This document shows, piece after piece, positions 44,192-52,097 of a stretch of DNA of 64,000 bases. The position numbers were made by a program, and so were the translations under genes. The stretch is from assembly GCF_030817595.1 (NCBI RefSeq), contig NZ_JAUSZN010000001.1:1744001-1808000 (forward strand). Direction: 5' to 3'. Origin of the DNA: Neobacillus niacini. GTDB lineage: Bacteria; Bacillota; Bacilli; Bacillales; Cytobacillaceae. Numbering within the stretch: the stretch's first letter is position 1; the number at the start of each line of letters is the position of its first letter. Under the pieces are notes generated by a model. It was not told where the DNA came from, searched no databases, and worked only from the letters and a program-made list of their open reading frames with translations.

Positions 44192-44839
44192 CTATTTTAG
44201 TGGTAATACATAAAACAAAACGCAGAAAAAGTGAAGCACAGTTCCGGCGATAACGAATAAATGCCAAATTGCGTGGTGATAGCGAAACCCGCGCCATACA
44301 TAAAATATTGCCCCAAATGTGTAAAGGAGACCGCCAATCATTAAATATGTCATCCCTTCAGAAGGCAGCTTAGCTGCTAATGGATTCCACGCGAAAACCA
44401 TCATCCAGCCCATTACCACGTAGAGAATTGTCGAGGTAAATAAATATTTTTTTGCAAAAAAACATTTAAAAATGGTACCAGCAATGGCGAGTCCCCAAAC
44501 TATCCCGAACAACGACCAGCCTAAAGGACCTCTAATCACAACCAGCAAGAATGGTGTATAGGTTCCTGCAATGAAAAAGTAGATAGAGGAATGGTCAAAG
44601 ATTTCAAATATGTCTTTGGCTTTACCTTCAGGGAAGCTATGTACCAATGTTGAAGACATATATAAAATGAACATGGATGCTCCATAGATTGTAAAGCTTA
44701 CAATGTGCCAGGCACTTCCATACAGGGAGGAAAAAACAATTAGGACGACCAAAGCTGCAATACTAAGTATTGCACCAATACCGTGCGTAATCGAATTAGC
44801 AACCTCCTCATTCCGTGAAAAAATGTGTGTGTTTGCCAT
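44192..44839 (-). CDS. Hemolysin III / TrhA family membrane protein
   Basis: A ~215-residue seven-helix PAQR-type protein. It has NSITHGIGAILSIAALVVL, STLVHSFP, FDHSSIYFFIAGTYTPF and a late HAIWHLFVIAGTVLHFF, the metal-binding His set of this family. In bacteria TrhA influences membrane fluidity and energetics. GGAG lies before both a TTG (44848) and this ATG; I prefer the ATG. It starts 12-20 bp after the small Cys-rich gene and is probably co-transcribed with it. Confidence 0.88.
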   Translation of the reverse strand: MANTHIFSRNEEVANSITHGIGAILSIAALVVLIVFSSLYGSAWHIVSFTIYGASMFILYMSSTLVHSFPEGKAKDIFEIFDHSSIYFFIAGTYTPFLLVVIRGPLGWSLFGIVWGLAIAGTIFKCFFAKKYLFTSTILYVVMGWMMVFAWNPLAAKLPSEGMTYLMIGGLLYTFGAIFYVWRGFRYHHAIWHLFVIAGTVLHFFCVLFYVLPLK

Positions 44840-44859
44840 TGCGTTCAAAAACTCCTTTA

Positions 44860-45036
44860 TTAACTCTTTTTCAATTTCTCCATTAATTCTATTATGCTCT
44901 TTTTTGGAGTCCAGCAGTTAAATTTATAATGAGTTTTCGTTTCATATCCTAAACGACTGCAGTAATAAACCATTCGATCTGATTTTCTCTCCGCTTTAAA
45001 ATGTCTGCAGGTAGCACAGAAATGAAAGTCCTTCAT
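44860..45036 (-). CDS. Small Cys-rich protein, possible zinc-binding
   Basis: A 58-residue protein, MKDFHFCATCRHFKAERK onward, with CxxC at 7-10 and two further Cys (YYCSRLG and FNCWTP). The four Cys plus His spacing suggests a small zinc ribbon. The ATG at 45036 has GGAGGAG 6 nt upstream; GTG five codons earlier overlaps that site. TATAAT upstream near 45104 may be its -10. It precedes trhA by 20 bp. Function unknown. Confidence 0.7.
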   Translation of the reverse strand: MKDFHFCATCRHFKAERKSDRMVYYCSRLGYETKTHYKFNCWTPKKSIIELMEKLKKS

Positions 45037-45169
45037 TATTATCTCCTCCACAAATTTACCAATCTATTAATTATTCATTCATAGTTTGTTCATATTTGTC
45101 CTCTATTATAGTAATAGATTCCTTAACAGGAACCTATCCTCCCCCCCTTTTATTATATAGAATCTTTTC

Positions 45170-45202
45170 CAATACCCGGCAATTCGCCGGGTACATTTTT
45201 TT
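45170..45202 (+). terminator. Hairpin with plus-strand T-tract
   Basis: TACCCGGC/GCCGGGTA 8-bp stem with loop AATTC, followed by CATTTTTTT on the plus strand only. No plus-strand gene precedes it, so it either marks the end of the minus-strand exporter gene or of an unannotated plus-strand transcript. Confidence 0.6.
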
Positions 45203-45806
45203 ATAACGAAAACACTAGGTACACCGCTGTTCCCCACATAATAACAGCAGATATTTTATTTAACGTGTGAATGAATTTGCCACTTTGATCAAGTTTTCCT
45301 ACCAATCTGCCAACTATCGATAAACCAAAAAACCATAACCAAGAAACGAAAATACAGACAATCATAAAAACTGCCTTTTCTATTCCTGTGTACGTTAATG
45401 AGCTCGTTCCGATTACACCAATGGTATCCATAATGGCATGAGGATTTAACAATGAAACAGACGCCGCGAAGGTGATTTGTTTCCGTGCTGAAAATAATTG
45501 AACACTATTCTCCTCTGTACTAGGTTTACTTTTCCATGTTACATAGCCCATATAAAGTAAAAATGCAATCCCAATCACACTCAAGGCTATTTTTAAAAAG
45601 CTAATTTCTAATACAACTGCGGAAATTCCTAAAACTGCCAACGAAATTAAGAGTGTATCACAAAGTGCAGCTGTGATCACCACTGGTAATGCTTTAGGCC
45701 ATTTTGGCTGTAGAGCACCCTGATTAAATACAAAAACATTTTGTACCCCTAAAGGTAAAATTAGCCCGAAGGCTAAGATAAATCCGTGAATTGCAGCACT
45801 AATCAT
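45201..45806 (-). CDS. LysE/ArgO-type amino acid exporter
   Basis: A 201-residue, six-helix exporter of the LysE family. It has LILPLGVQNVFVFNQGAL near the N terminus, ITAALCDTLLISLAVLG, and SLLNPHAIMDTIGVIG with the conserved NPHA. Members export basic amino acids such as lysine or arginine. The ATG at 45806 has AGGAGAGACAAG upstream. Monocistronic; no LysG-type regulator nearby. Confidence 0.88.
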   Translation of the reverse strand: MISAAIHGFILAFGLILPLGVQNVFVFNQGALQPKWPKALPVVITAALCDTLLISLAVLGISAVVLEISFLKIALSVIGIAFLLYMGYVTWKSKPSTEENSVQLFSARKQITFAASVSLLNPHAIMDTIGVIGTSSLTYTGIEKAVFMIVCIFVSWLWFFGLSIVGRLVGKLDQSGKFIHTLNKISAVIMWGTAVYLVFSL

Positions 45807-45834
45807 CTTGTCTCTCCTAAACATAATAATACTG

Positions 45835-45860
45835 GCTGTCTACTAATTAGCAGACAGCCT
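45835..45860 (-). terminator. Hairpin terminator after the acetyltransferase gene
   Basis: GGCTGTCT/AGACAGCC 8-bp stem with a 10-nt loop; only a weak AT-rich tail follows on the minus strand. Confidence 0.5.
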
Positions 45861-45872
45861 ATAAAAGAAGAA

Positions 45873-46316
45873 CTATATTTTCCGTTGCATAAAAATCTCA
45901 GGGTCATCGAGTGTCTGAAAACCGTATTGTTCATATAGACCATGAGCGTCGAAGGTACATAACATCATTTTCCGAACGTCTTTTAGTTCGGATTGCTCCA
46001 CCATCGTTTCGATCATCCATTTCGATAAGCCTCTTCCCCTATATTCAGGAAGGACAAATACATCCATAATCCATGCGAATCTTACAAAATCAGTTACCGC
46101 TCGAACAAAACCTATTTGTCTTGCCTCCCCAGTTGCAGGATCTCCCTCATACATTCCAAAGCAAATCGAGGATTTTTCAATCGCTTTCTTTACCTTTTCG
46201 ACGGTAATCCCTTTGGCCCAGTATGAATCCACACTTAAAAAATGGTGAATTACATTAGTATCAAGATATTGTTTATTTGTACTAATCGTAAAACCATCCT
46301 TTTCCCAACTTGACAT
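45873..46316 (-). CDS. GNAT family N-acetyltransferase
   Basis: A 147-residue GNAT protein. It has IGFVRAVTDFVRFAWIMDVF, the acetyl-CoA loop VLPEYRGRGLSKWMIETMV (Q/RxxGxG/A type) and a C-terminal YEQYGFQTLDDPEIFM. It would transfer an acetyl group to a small-molecule amine or a protein. The substrate is unknown. The ATG lies opposite a divergent small gene. Confidence 0.87.
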   Translation of the reverse strand: MSSWEKDGFTISTNKQYLDTNVIHHFLSVDSYWAKGITVEKVKKAIEKSSICFGMYEGDPATGEARQIGFVRAVTDFVRFAWIMDVFVLPEYRGRGLSKWMIETMVEQSELKDVRKMMLCTFDAHGLYEQYGFQTLDDPEIFMQRKI

Positions 46317-46432
46317 GTTCCATCACCTTCCAAAAATTAGGAATAAACTACTATCTTGTTTCACTTGAAGTATACTTCCTTCCATCCCTGTCAATAACAA
46401 TACCAAACGCTAGTAGAAAGAGGTGTCATGGT

Positions 46433-46780
46433 ATGAAGGGAATCTACTTTATCAATGATAGGATTAGTTTAAATGGGCTTTCGAAGGAAGAAAGCTTTAA
46501 ACTTCAAGAACAATCCATATTACCTTACATTCAACAACATAATATTGAAGTCGTAAAGTTAAATCCTTACCAAATTTATGACTACTACACCATTCCGCAT
46601 GCCCTATTACATGATTTAAAAAAGCATAGAAACTATCTTGATTGTTTGATTCAGTACTCTCCTTTTGTAATGGAGGACTTTATTAATACCTATCCAGCAC
46701 GATGGTTTATTTTAAAAAGCTTTTTTAAAGAAGTCATTACAATTGAAGAAAAAGAACTTCCAGTAAAATACATTGTTTAG
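46433..46780 (+). CDS. Conserved-looking small protein, faint serine-recombinase N-terminal resemblance
   Basis: A 115-residue soluble protein starting MKGIYFINDRISLNGLSKEE. The segment GLSKEESFKLQEQSILPYIQ followed by EVVKLNPYQI recalls the N-terminal fold of serine recombinases, but the catalytic serine context is not visible, so this is only a faint hint. AGAGGTG precedes the ATG at 46433. The open frame extends upstream without a site. It converges on the TVP38 gene with a 4-bp overlap of stops. Function unknown. Confidence 0.65.
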   Translation: MKGIYFINDRISLNGLSKEESFKLQEQSILPYIQQHNIEVVKLNPYQIYDYYTIPHALLHDLKKHRNYLDCLIQYSPFVMEDFINTYPARWFILKSFFKEVITIEEKELPVKYIV

Positions 46781-47406
46781 TCGACAGTTTCCTTTGCCAT
46801 TTTACGATAGATGACAATGAAGTAAATGATGAAAATAACCAGAATATAACTGCCATATAAACCAAAAGAAAATAACTTATTGCTGGTAAAAGAAGCACCT
46901 GTATAGGACAAAATCAGAATGTTTGGGATTTTCCCAATCGTTGTGGAAGTAAAAAACGTTAGCCAATTCACCTTGCTTAAACCGCAGATGATGTTGACAA
47001 CAGGCGCTGGGATGATAGGAATCAAACGGCAGGTTAAGATGGCAACAAATGAATTTCGATTAAGAAACTCTTCGAATTCTTGAACTTTCGGATATTTCAT
47101 TAACTTAGATTGTGCATAATCCCGGAAACCGTATCTGCTTAAAATGAAGAATGCCATTGTTCCAGCCATGGCTCCCGTCAAGGAAACGATTACTCCTTGA
47201 GTCGTTCCAAAAACACCGCCGATGACGCCTGCAAGGACAGGGAAGGGAATGACAGGAAAAAACACGCAAATGGCTACAAACAGCATACTGATAAGTATAG
47301 AAAGGATTCCTCCTTCCTTAATTAATAAAATCAATTCATCTTTTTGCAAAAAGCCAATGGCAATAACAATTACTAATAGTGATATGCTTAGGATTCTTTT
47401 ATACAT
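46777..47406 (-). CDS. TVP38/TMEM64 (SNARE-associated/DedA-type) membrane protein
   Basis: A 209-residue polytopic protein. It has FFPVIPFPVLAGVIGGVFGTTQGVIVSLTG-type sequence (FPVIPFPVLAG in the first part), SFVAILTCRLIPIIPAPVVN and a C-terminal helix. These are the conserved proline/glycine re-entrant motifs of the VTT domain, whose members scramble or transport lipids. The start is the ATG at 47406 behind AGGAGAAATTG. Confidence 0.88.
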   Translation of the reverse strand: MYKRILSISLLVIVIAIGFLQKDELILLIKEGGILSILISMLFVAICVFFPVIPFPVLAGVIGGVFGTTQGVIVSLTGAMAGTMAFFILSRYGFRDYAQSKLMKYPKVQEFEEFLNRNSFVAILTCRLIPIIPAPVVNIICGLSKVNWLTFFTSTTIGKIPNILILSYTGASFTSNKLFSFGLYGSYILVIFIIYFIVIYRKMAKETVD

Positions 47407-47492
47407 CAATTTCTCCTAATCTAAATTACTCTCCCTATTAAGTATAAGGGTTTATACCCCGTTCATAAATATATATTTTCAGATTTTTCCGG

Positions 47493-47537
47493 AACAAACA
47501 AAGACCTTTATCGGTGTGATAAAGGTCTTTGTTTGTT
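47493..47537 (-). terminator. Long hairpin terminator of the LysM hydrolase gene
   Basis: 20-bp near-perfect stem AACAAACAAAGACCTTTATC with complement and a 5-nt loop just after the stop; T-rich 3' arm. Confidence 0.75.
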
Positions 47538-47540
47538 GTT

Positions 47541-48311
47541 TTAAAATGCTGATCTAGCGCCAAGGTATCTTGGCTTCCAATATGGATTATTCATATCGGT
47601 AATGGTTACGCCTGTTGATGTACCGGCATGGATGAATTTGTTATCGCCAATATAAATTCCCAGATGAGACGGACCAGGTGCATAAGTGGTAAAGAAAACT
47701 AGGTCACCAGGGCTTGGACTGCTAACAGCTTTTAAGCCTGAAAATTGTGTTGCCGCTGTTCTTGGAATTGAGATTCCTACTTTTTCAAAAACGTATTTTG
47801 AGAAGCCGCTGCAATCAAAACCAGCTGGAGTATTACCACCCCATAGGTAAGGAGTGCCGATATATTTCTTCGCTTCTGTAATCACCATTTGCGCTTTTGA
47901 AACAGTAGAAATGGGTGCTGGAGTCGGTGTTGCAGCCGTACCAGAAACGGTAAGGACTTGTCCAACATAAATGGTATCCGAAGTCATGTTATTAAGAGAT
48001 TTTAGCTGTGCAACAGATAGATTATGTCGCGAGGAAATCCCCCATAGTGTATCCCCTTTTTGAACAGTGTAAGTGGAAGCATGTGAGTGAGGTGCCAATA
48101 ATGATAGTTTTTGATTTACATAGATGCTATCGCTAGAAAGATTATTCCAAGCTTTTAAATTTGAAACTGAAACATTATTATTTTGCGAAATTCTCCAAAG
48201 CGTGTCCCCTGATTTAACTGTATAGACATTTTCATGTGCACTTACAGATCCACCAAAAGTTGTAAACAATATGCCGGCAGCTGCCGCGGCTGTCAGTAAA
48301 TGTTTTTTCAT
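47541..48311 (-). CDS. Secreted LysM-NlpC/P60 cell-wall endopeptidase
   Basis: A 256-residue exported hydrolase. A signal peptide (MKKHLLTAAAAAGILFTTFG, cleaved near 25) is followed by two LysM repeats (YTVKSGDTLWRISQNN and YTVQKGDTLWGISSRHN), a Thr/Pro linker and an NlpC/P60 domain. The catalytic Cys is in GFDCSGFSKYVF and the His in GPSHLGIYIGDNKFIHAG. It cuts gamma-D-Glu-DAP-type bonds in peptidoglycan, like the LytE/LytF/CwlS group. AGAGGAGTG precedes ATG. Monocistronic. Confidence 0.93.
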   Translation of the reverse strand: MKKHLLTAAAAAGILFTTFGGSVSAHENVYTVKSGDTLWRISQNNNVSVSNLKAWNNLSSDSIYVNQKLSLLAPHSHASTYTVQKGDTLWGISSRHNLSVAQLKSLNNMTSDTIYVGQVLTVSGTAATPTPAPISTVSKAQMVITEAKKYIGTPYLWGGNTPAGFDCSGFSKYVFEKVGISIPRTAATQFSGLKAVSSPSPGDLVFFTTYAPGPSHLGIYIGDNKFIHAGTSTGVTITDMNNPYWKPRYLGARSAF

Positions 48312-48550
48312 GGTAGCACTCCTCTATTCGTTGATAAATCTATGATAAAGGAGAGCACCTATTTATTTGTATCCTCAACATATGGGTATTTAGGAAGTAT
48401 ATCCCTGCAAAGGTAATGAAAGCCCTCTAGTAACAAACCCTAGAAATGCTTCCAACCCATATACACCAAGGTTTTTCCATAAACTTATCTAGTGACAACA
48501 TGAACCAAATTAGTAGTTTGGTACTTTTTTGAAATAGAATTGTAGAAATT

Positions 48551-48581
48551 TTGTAACAAACCTTATGAAATATTGTAACAA
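48551..48581. promoter_or_regulatory. Two direct TTGTAACAA repeats 22 bp apart upstream of the radical SAM gene
   Basis: TTGTAACAA at 48551-48559 and again at 48573-48581 place identical boxes two helical turns apart. A TATAAT is at 48611-48616, without a good -35. This suggests activator-dependent control. The rest of the 373-bp gap (48312-48684) is AT-rich, and I see nothing else in it. Confidence 0.5.
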
Positions 48582-48684
48582 TCCTTTCATGCACAACGAA
48601 GGGACAAATTTATAATAAAACTATAGAAACATTTTTAATGGTTTTTAATTTGTTTAAAAAATACTATGAATCTTGGTGATAAGT

Positions 48685-49860
48685 ATGCAAGGACTAAGTA
48701 AAGGACATCCACATGCAATGGGACATCCGCATGGAATGAAAAAAATTGATTATGACGTTAACCCGTTCATTGTCATTTGGGAAGTAACACGCGCCTGCCA
48801 GCTTAAATGTGTGCACTGCCGCGCTGATGCACAGCTGACTCCAGATCCTCGCGAATTGACGCATGAAGAGGGTATTAATCTAATTGATCAAATCTATGAA
48901 ATGGATAATCCGATGCTTGTATTCTCAGGCGGTGATTGTATGATGCGAGAAGACCTTTTTGAACTTGCTGACTATGCAGTTAAAAAAGGGATGCGCGTTA
49001 GTATGACTCCTAGTGCAACACCGAATGTTACAAAGGAAAAAATGCAACGTGCCAAGGAAGTCGGTCTTTCACGCTGGGGCTTAAGTCTTGACGCACCGAC
49101 AGCAGAGATTCACGATAAATTCCGCGGAGTGCCAGGTTCCTTCGATTTGACAATTGAAAAAATTAATTATTTAAACGATTTGGGAATGCCGTTGCAAATT
49201 AATACAGTTATCTCCCGTTATAATTATGATCATCTTGAACAAATGTCTAAGCTAGTAGAGGAACTTGGTGCGGTAATGTGGTACATATTCTTACTCGTTC
49301 CAACAGGACGCGGTCAAATGGATGCGTGTATCACACCTGCAGAGCACGAAAAAGTTTTCCGTTGGTTGTACCAGTTAAGCAAGACTGCTCCTTATGATAT
49401 TAAAACAACGGCTGCCCAGCATTATCGTCGTGTTGTTTTACAGGAAAAAGCACGTGACCATTTAATCAAAAAAGGTGAAATTCGCTACGAAGATTCCATT
49501 ACCACGGATTTTGCTTCGATGCACGATGGCTTAAAACGCGCACCGAAGGGCGTAAATGACGGAAATGGCTTTGTTTTCGTTAACCATATTGGAGATGTGA
49601 TGCCGAGCGGCTTACTTCCTATTGTTGGCGGTAATATCCGTGAAACTCCTTTAGCTGAAATTTACCGTGAGGCAAAAGTATTTAAAGAGCTTCGTCAGCC
49701 TGACAACTATAAAGGTAAATGCGGTGTGTGCGAATTCAACAAAATCTGCGGCGGTTCCCGTTCAAGAACGTATGCAGTAACCGGTGACTATATGGAAAGT
49801 GAACCATTCTGCGTGTATATCCCGCAGGCCATGCGTAAGAAAGCTGAACAGACAGTATAG
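48685..49860 (+). CDS. Radical SAM/SPASM protein (TIGR04053-type)
   Basis: A 391-residue radical SAM enzyme. The 4Fe-4S motif CQLKCVHC lies about residues 38-45, FSGGD follows in the SAM-binding position, and a C-terminal SPASM-type cysteine cluster CGVCEFNKICGG is followed by a late Cys in PFCVYIP. The length and PSGLLPIVGGNIRE segment resemble the TIGR04053 group and more distantly haem d1/AhbD-type enzymes. The N terminus carries a His-rich HPHAMGHPHGM. The substrate is unknown; no precursor peptide is obvious nearby. The ribosome site (GGTGAT) is weak. Terminator follows. Confidence 0.85.
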   Translation: MQGLSKGHPHAMGHPHGMKKIDYDVNPFIVIWEVTRACQLKCVHCRADAQLTPDPRELTHEEGINLIDQIYEMDNPMLVFSGGDCMMREDLFELADYAVKKGMRVSMTPSATPNVTKEKMQRAKEVGLSRWGLSLDAPTAEIHDKFRGVPGSFDLTIEKINYLNDLGMPLQINTVISRYNYDHLEQMSKLVEELGAVMWYIFLLVPTGRGQMDACITPAEHEKVFRWLYQLSKTAPYDIKTTAAQHYRRVVLQEKARDHLIKKGEIRYEDSITTDFASMHDGLKRAPKGVNDGNGFVFVNHIGDVMPSGLLPIVGGNIRETPLAEIYREAKVFKELRQPDNYKGKCGVCEFNKICGGSRSRTYAVTGDYMESEPFCVYIPQAMRKKAEQTV

Positions 49861-49867
49861 AACTACT

Positions 49868-49900
49868 CAGGCATTCCAACCTTGGAATGCCTATTTTATT
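49868..49900. terminator. Terminator after the radical SAM gene
   Basis: AGGCATTCCA/TGGAATGCCT 10-bp stem with a 4-nt loop and ATTTTATT on the plus strand. It overlaps the end of the convergent gerC-type gene. Confidence 0.8.
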
Positions 49901-50996
49901 CCACTAAACCTGTATCTGAAATATTAATATCGGCATTTACTTTAAATTTTATGGTTGGATATAATTGCTGCCAGTTTTTCCAATCATCATTCCCCATATG
50001 TCTGCTCCGATAGCGCAAACCAAACCCGATAGGATCAACATTTTCTTTTTGCATTTTTACTAGTACTGCTTTGACTTGTTTACTTACATAACCCTTTGCC
50101 GCTTTTTCATATTTATCCAAATCCTTATTACTCACATTAAACCGAGCTTCTTCTATTCTTCCATCTACACTCAAGTCAACTTTAATATAAGGTTGTTTTT
50201 GATTTTCTGTGATTAACTTATATTTTGTTTTTACCGCTTGCGTATCAATCACGAATGAATCTTCACCATCGTTAATTTTCAAAGCTGTTTTTGGGTTTTC
50301 TGTTAAAAATAAATTCAAAATCATCGTTTCCTTCGATTGTAATTTCAACTTCAATTTTTTCTTATCCAAAAGTGCAACCGAATTGATTTCAAAAAAATCC
50401 TTTTTTGCCTGAATAATAGGCAATAGTGGATCAAGTCCTTTTTCACCGAATCGCTTTTTAAAATCAAATAGAAACTCGGGGATAATATAAGCCGTTTCTG
50501 TTCCATCTCTTCCTAACGCAAGGAATAGCGCATTTGAAGGCATACGTTCTGATTTAGGCTTAGTCTTCAATACCGCTAATGCAGAAGGTTTTCCTACTGC
50601 TACCCAGGACATTTCTTGGAAATCCCTTCTTCTTATAAACCAATAGTAAAGATTAGGATCCAGTCCAGCCTTCATAACCTCTTCATTGTAAACAATCAGT
50701 TTTGCATGACTAAAATCAATTTCATTGTCCACTTTTGATTTCATTATTCTAACCGCTTCGGCGATGGTATTCCCTTCTTGAGAGATAATTAAGAATTCAT
50801 TTGATATTTTTTCACCAGTTGGAACGGCAAACTTAAGACTAACAAGAAATTTCTTCGAATTATTTTTTGCAGGATCTATTCCTACACTTACAACAAAGAG
50901 ACGTTTATCAATGTCTTTAAATCCACATCCTGATAGGAAACACGCCATGAGCAAAACGATGAGTAAACCGCTCAACATTTTTACATTTTGATTCAT
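49896..50996 (-). CDS. Ger(x)C-type spore germination lipoprotein
   Basis: A 366-residue GerAC/GerKC-like lipoprotein. The signal peptide ends LMACFLSGCGF, with the lipid-anchored Cys near 24. DIDKRLFVVSVGIDPA and KLIVYNEEVMKAGLDP belong to the N-terminal domains, and the C-terminal domain has GFGLRYRSRH. It is the C subunit of a germinant receptor in the inner spore membrane. It follows the B gene with a 4-bp overlap and is last in the operon. Itself intact, but its B partner is broken. Confidence 0.88.
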   Translation of the reverse strand: MNQNVKMLSGLLIVLLMACFLSGCGFKDIDKRLFVVSVGIDPAKNNSKKFLVSLKFAVPTGEKISNEFLIISQEGNTIAEAVRIMKSKVDNEIDFSHAKLIVYNEEVMKAGLDPNLYYWFIRRRDFQEMSWVAVGKPSALAVLKTKPKSERMPSNALFLALGRDGTETAYIIPEFLFDFKKRFGEKGLDPLLPIIQAKKDFFEINSVALLDKKKLKLKLQSKETMILNLFLTENPKTALKINDGEDSFVIDTQAVKTKYKLITENQKQPYIKVDLSVDGRIEEARFNVSNKDLDKYEKAAKGYVSKQVKAVLVKMQKENVDPIGFGLRYRSRHMGNDDWKNWQQLYPTIKFKVNADINISDTGLVE

Positions 50997-52066
50997 GCCT
51001 TCCTCCTCCTAAGGAAAAAGAAAAAACCAAAGACTGCGAGAACTTCAAAAAACAATCTGGCAACGAGCCAGTACATAGAGAACTTTTCTGGGTGCATATA
51101 ATCGATCCTAATAACAGCAAGGATCGAGAATGCAAAAAATAGCGCCAATACCAGTCTATTTTTCTTTACTTTATTTTTTTCTGAAAAGGTTCCTTTGATC
51201 AATTCAAACGCGACATGCCAATGGACTGCTACACTTATTAATGAAATGTTGACATATAACATTAAAAAAACAAACAGTGCACGTTCAATCGGACTATAAG
51301 GAAGGCGGATAGAATCTACCATGATAATCCATGGATACATGTATTCATCTACAGAATCAATACACGTGCATACCTATTGGTATCATAACGGAAGTAAACA
51401 AAGTTAATAGTGAAACCCCAAAAATCACCAAAAAATTAATTCGTTTAATTTTAACTTTAAACAGACGATTAAAAATAATGATATTTGCATATCCAGAGAA
51501 AATATAGCTTGCCACTGCCACTGCACTAATATTAGGCATGCTGTAAAAATGGTTCCCCGCCTCAAAGATAGAATCCCAACTTAAATAATCACTAGTAACA
51601 GCTTTTATAAAAATGAACGCAATAAACGGCACGTTAATAAAAAGAATGATTTCAAGCAGGTACATCACTTTTTTTGTTGGAAATTGAATGACAAAACAGA
51701 GAATAAGTAAAAAAACCGCTAAAAGTAACACCTTTGACAGCTCGGGGTTAATAAACCGATGAAGGATATCTATGTACCCTAAAAGGGTTAACAATCCGGC
51801 AAAAAACCAAAAAACCGCAAAAGTTACTAGTAACAATATACTTAACGGTTTATTTAGTCGGTTTTTGATGATTTCAGGGAAACCCTGTCCAGGAAACCTA
51901 GCATAGATAACAGTATCTGCATACATTAAAGCCATCCCAACAACAATGGCAATCACAATACTAATTAACATTCCGTCAAATCTGTTTTGAATTAGAAATC
52001 TGGAACAAAAATAATGACATTCGTCAGCATATTTAATAAAACTAAATATAAAAAATAGCGATTCAT
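50993..52066 (-). pseudogene. gerAB-type germinant receptor permease, two frameshifts
   Basis: A GerAB/YndE-like spore permease spread over three frames. From the ATG at 52066 (MNRYFLYLVLLNMLTNVI) reading stops at 51992 after FVPDF, but the next frame gives FLIQNRFDGMLISIV in register. A second shift near 51355-51372 follows PIGMHV, where the next frame gives IDSVDEYMYPWII. Total span (358 codon equivalents) equals a normal GerAB. The flanking GerAA- and GerAC-type genes are intact. Either a true pseudogene or two assembly errors. Confidence 0.85.
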
Positions 52067-52097
52067 ACCCACCATCCGATTCCGAGTAAGGCCTTAA

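Noticed and set aside
41755..47537. Shared AAAGACCTTTA sequence in the terC leader and in the terminator after the LysM gene as a regulatory link
   Set aside because: The match is short and in the second case is just part of a long terminator stem; chance similarity is likely.
48685..49860. RiPP cluster around the radical SAM/SPASM gene
   Set aside because: No short precursor peptide with Cys-rich or repeat core and no transporter within the surrounding region; neighbours are a wall hydrolase and a ger operon.
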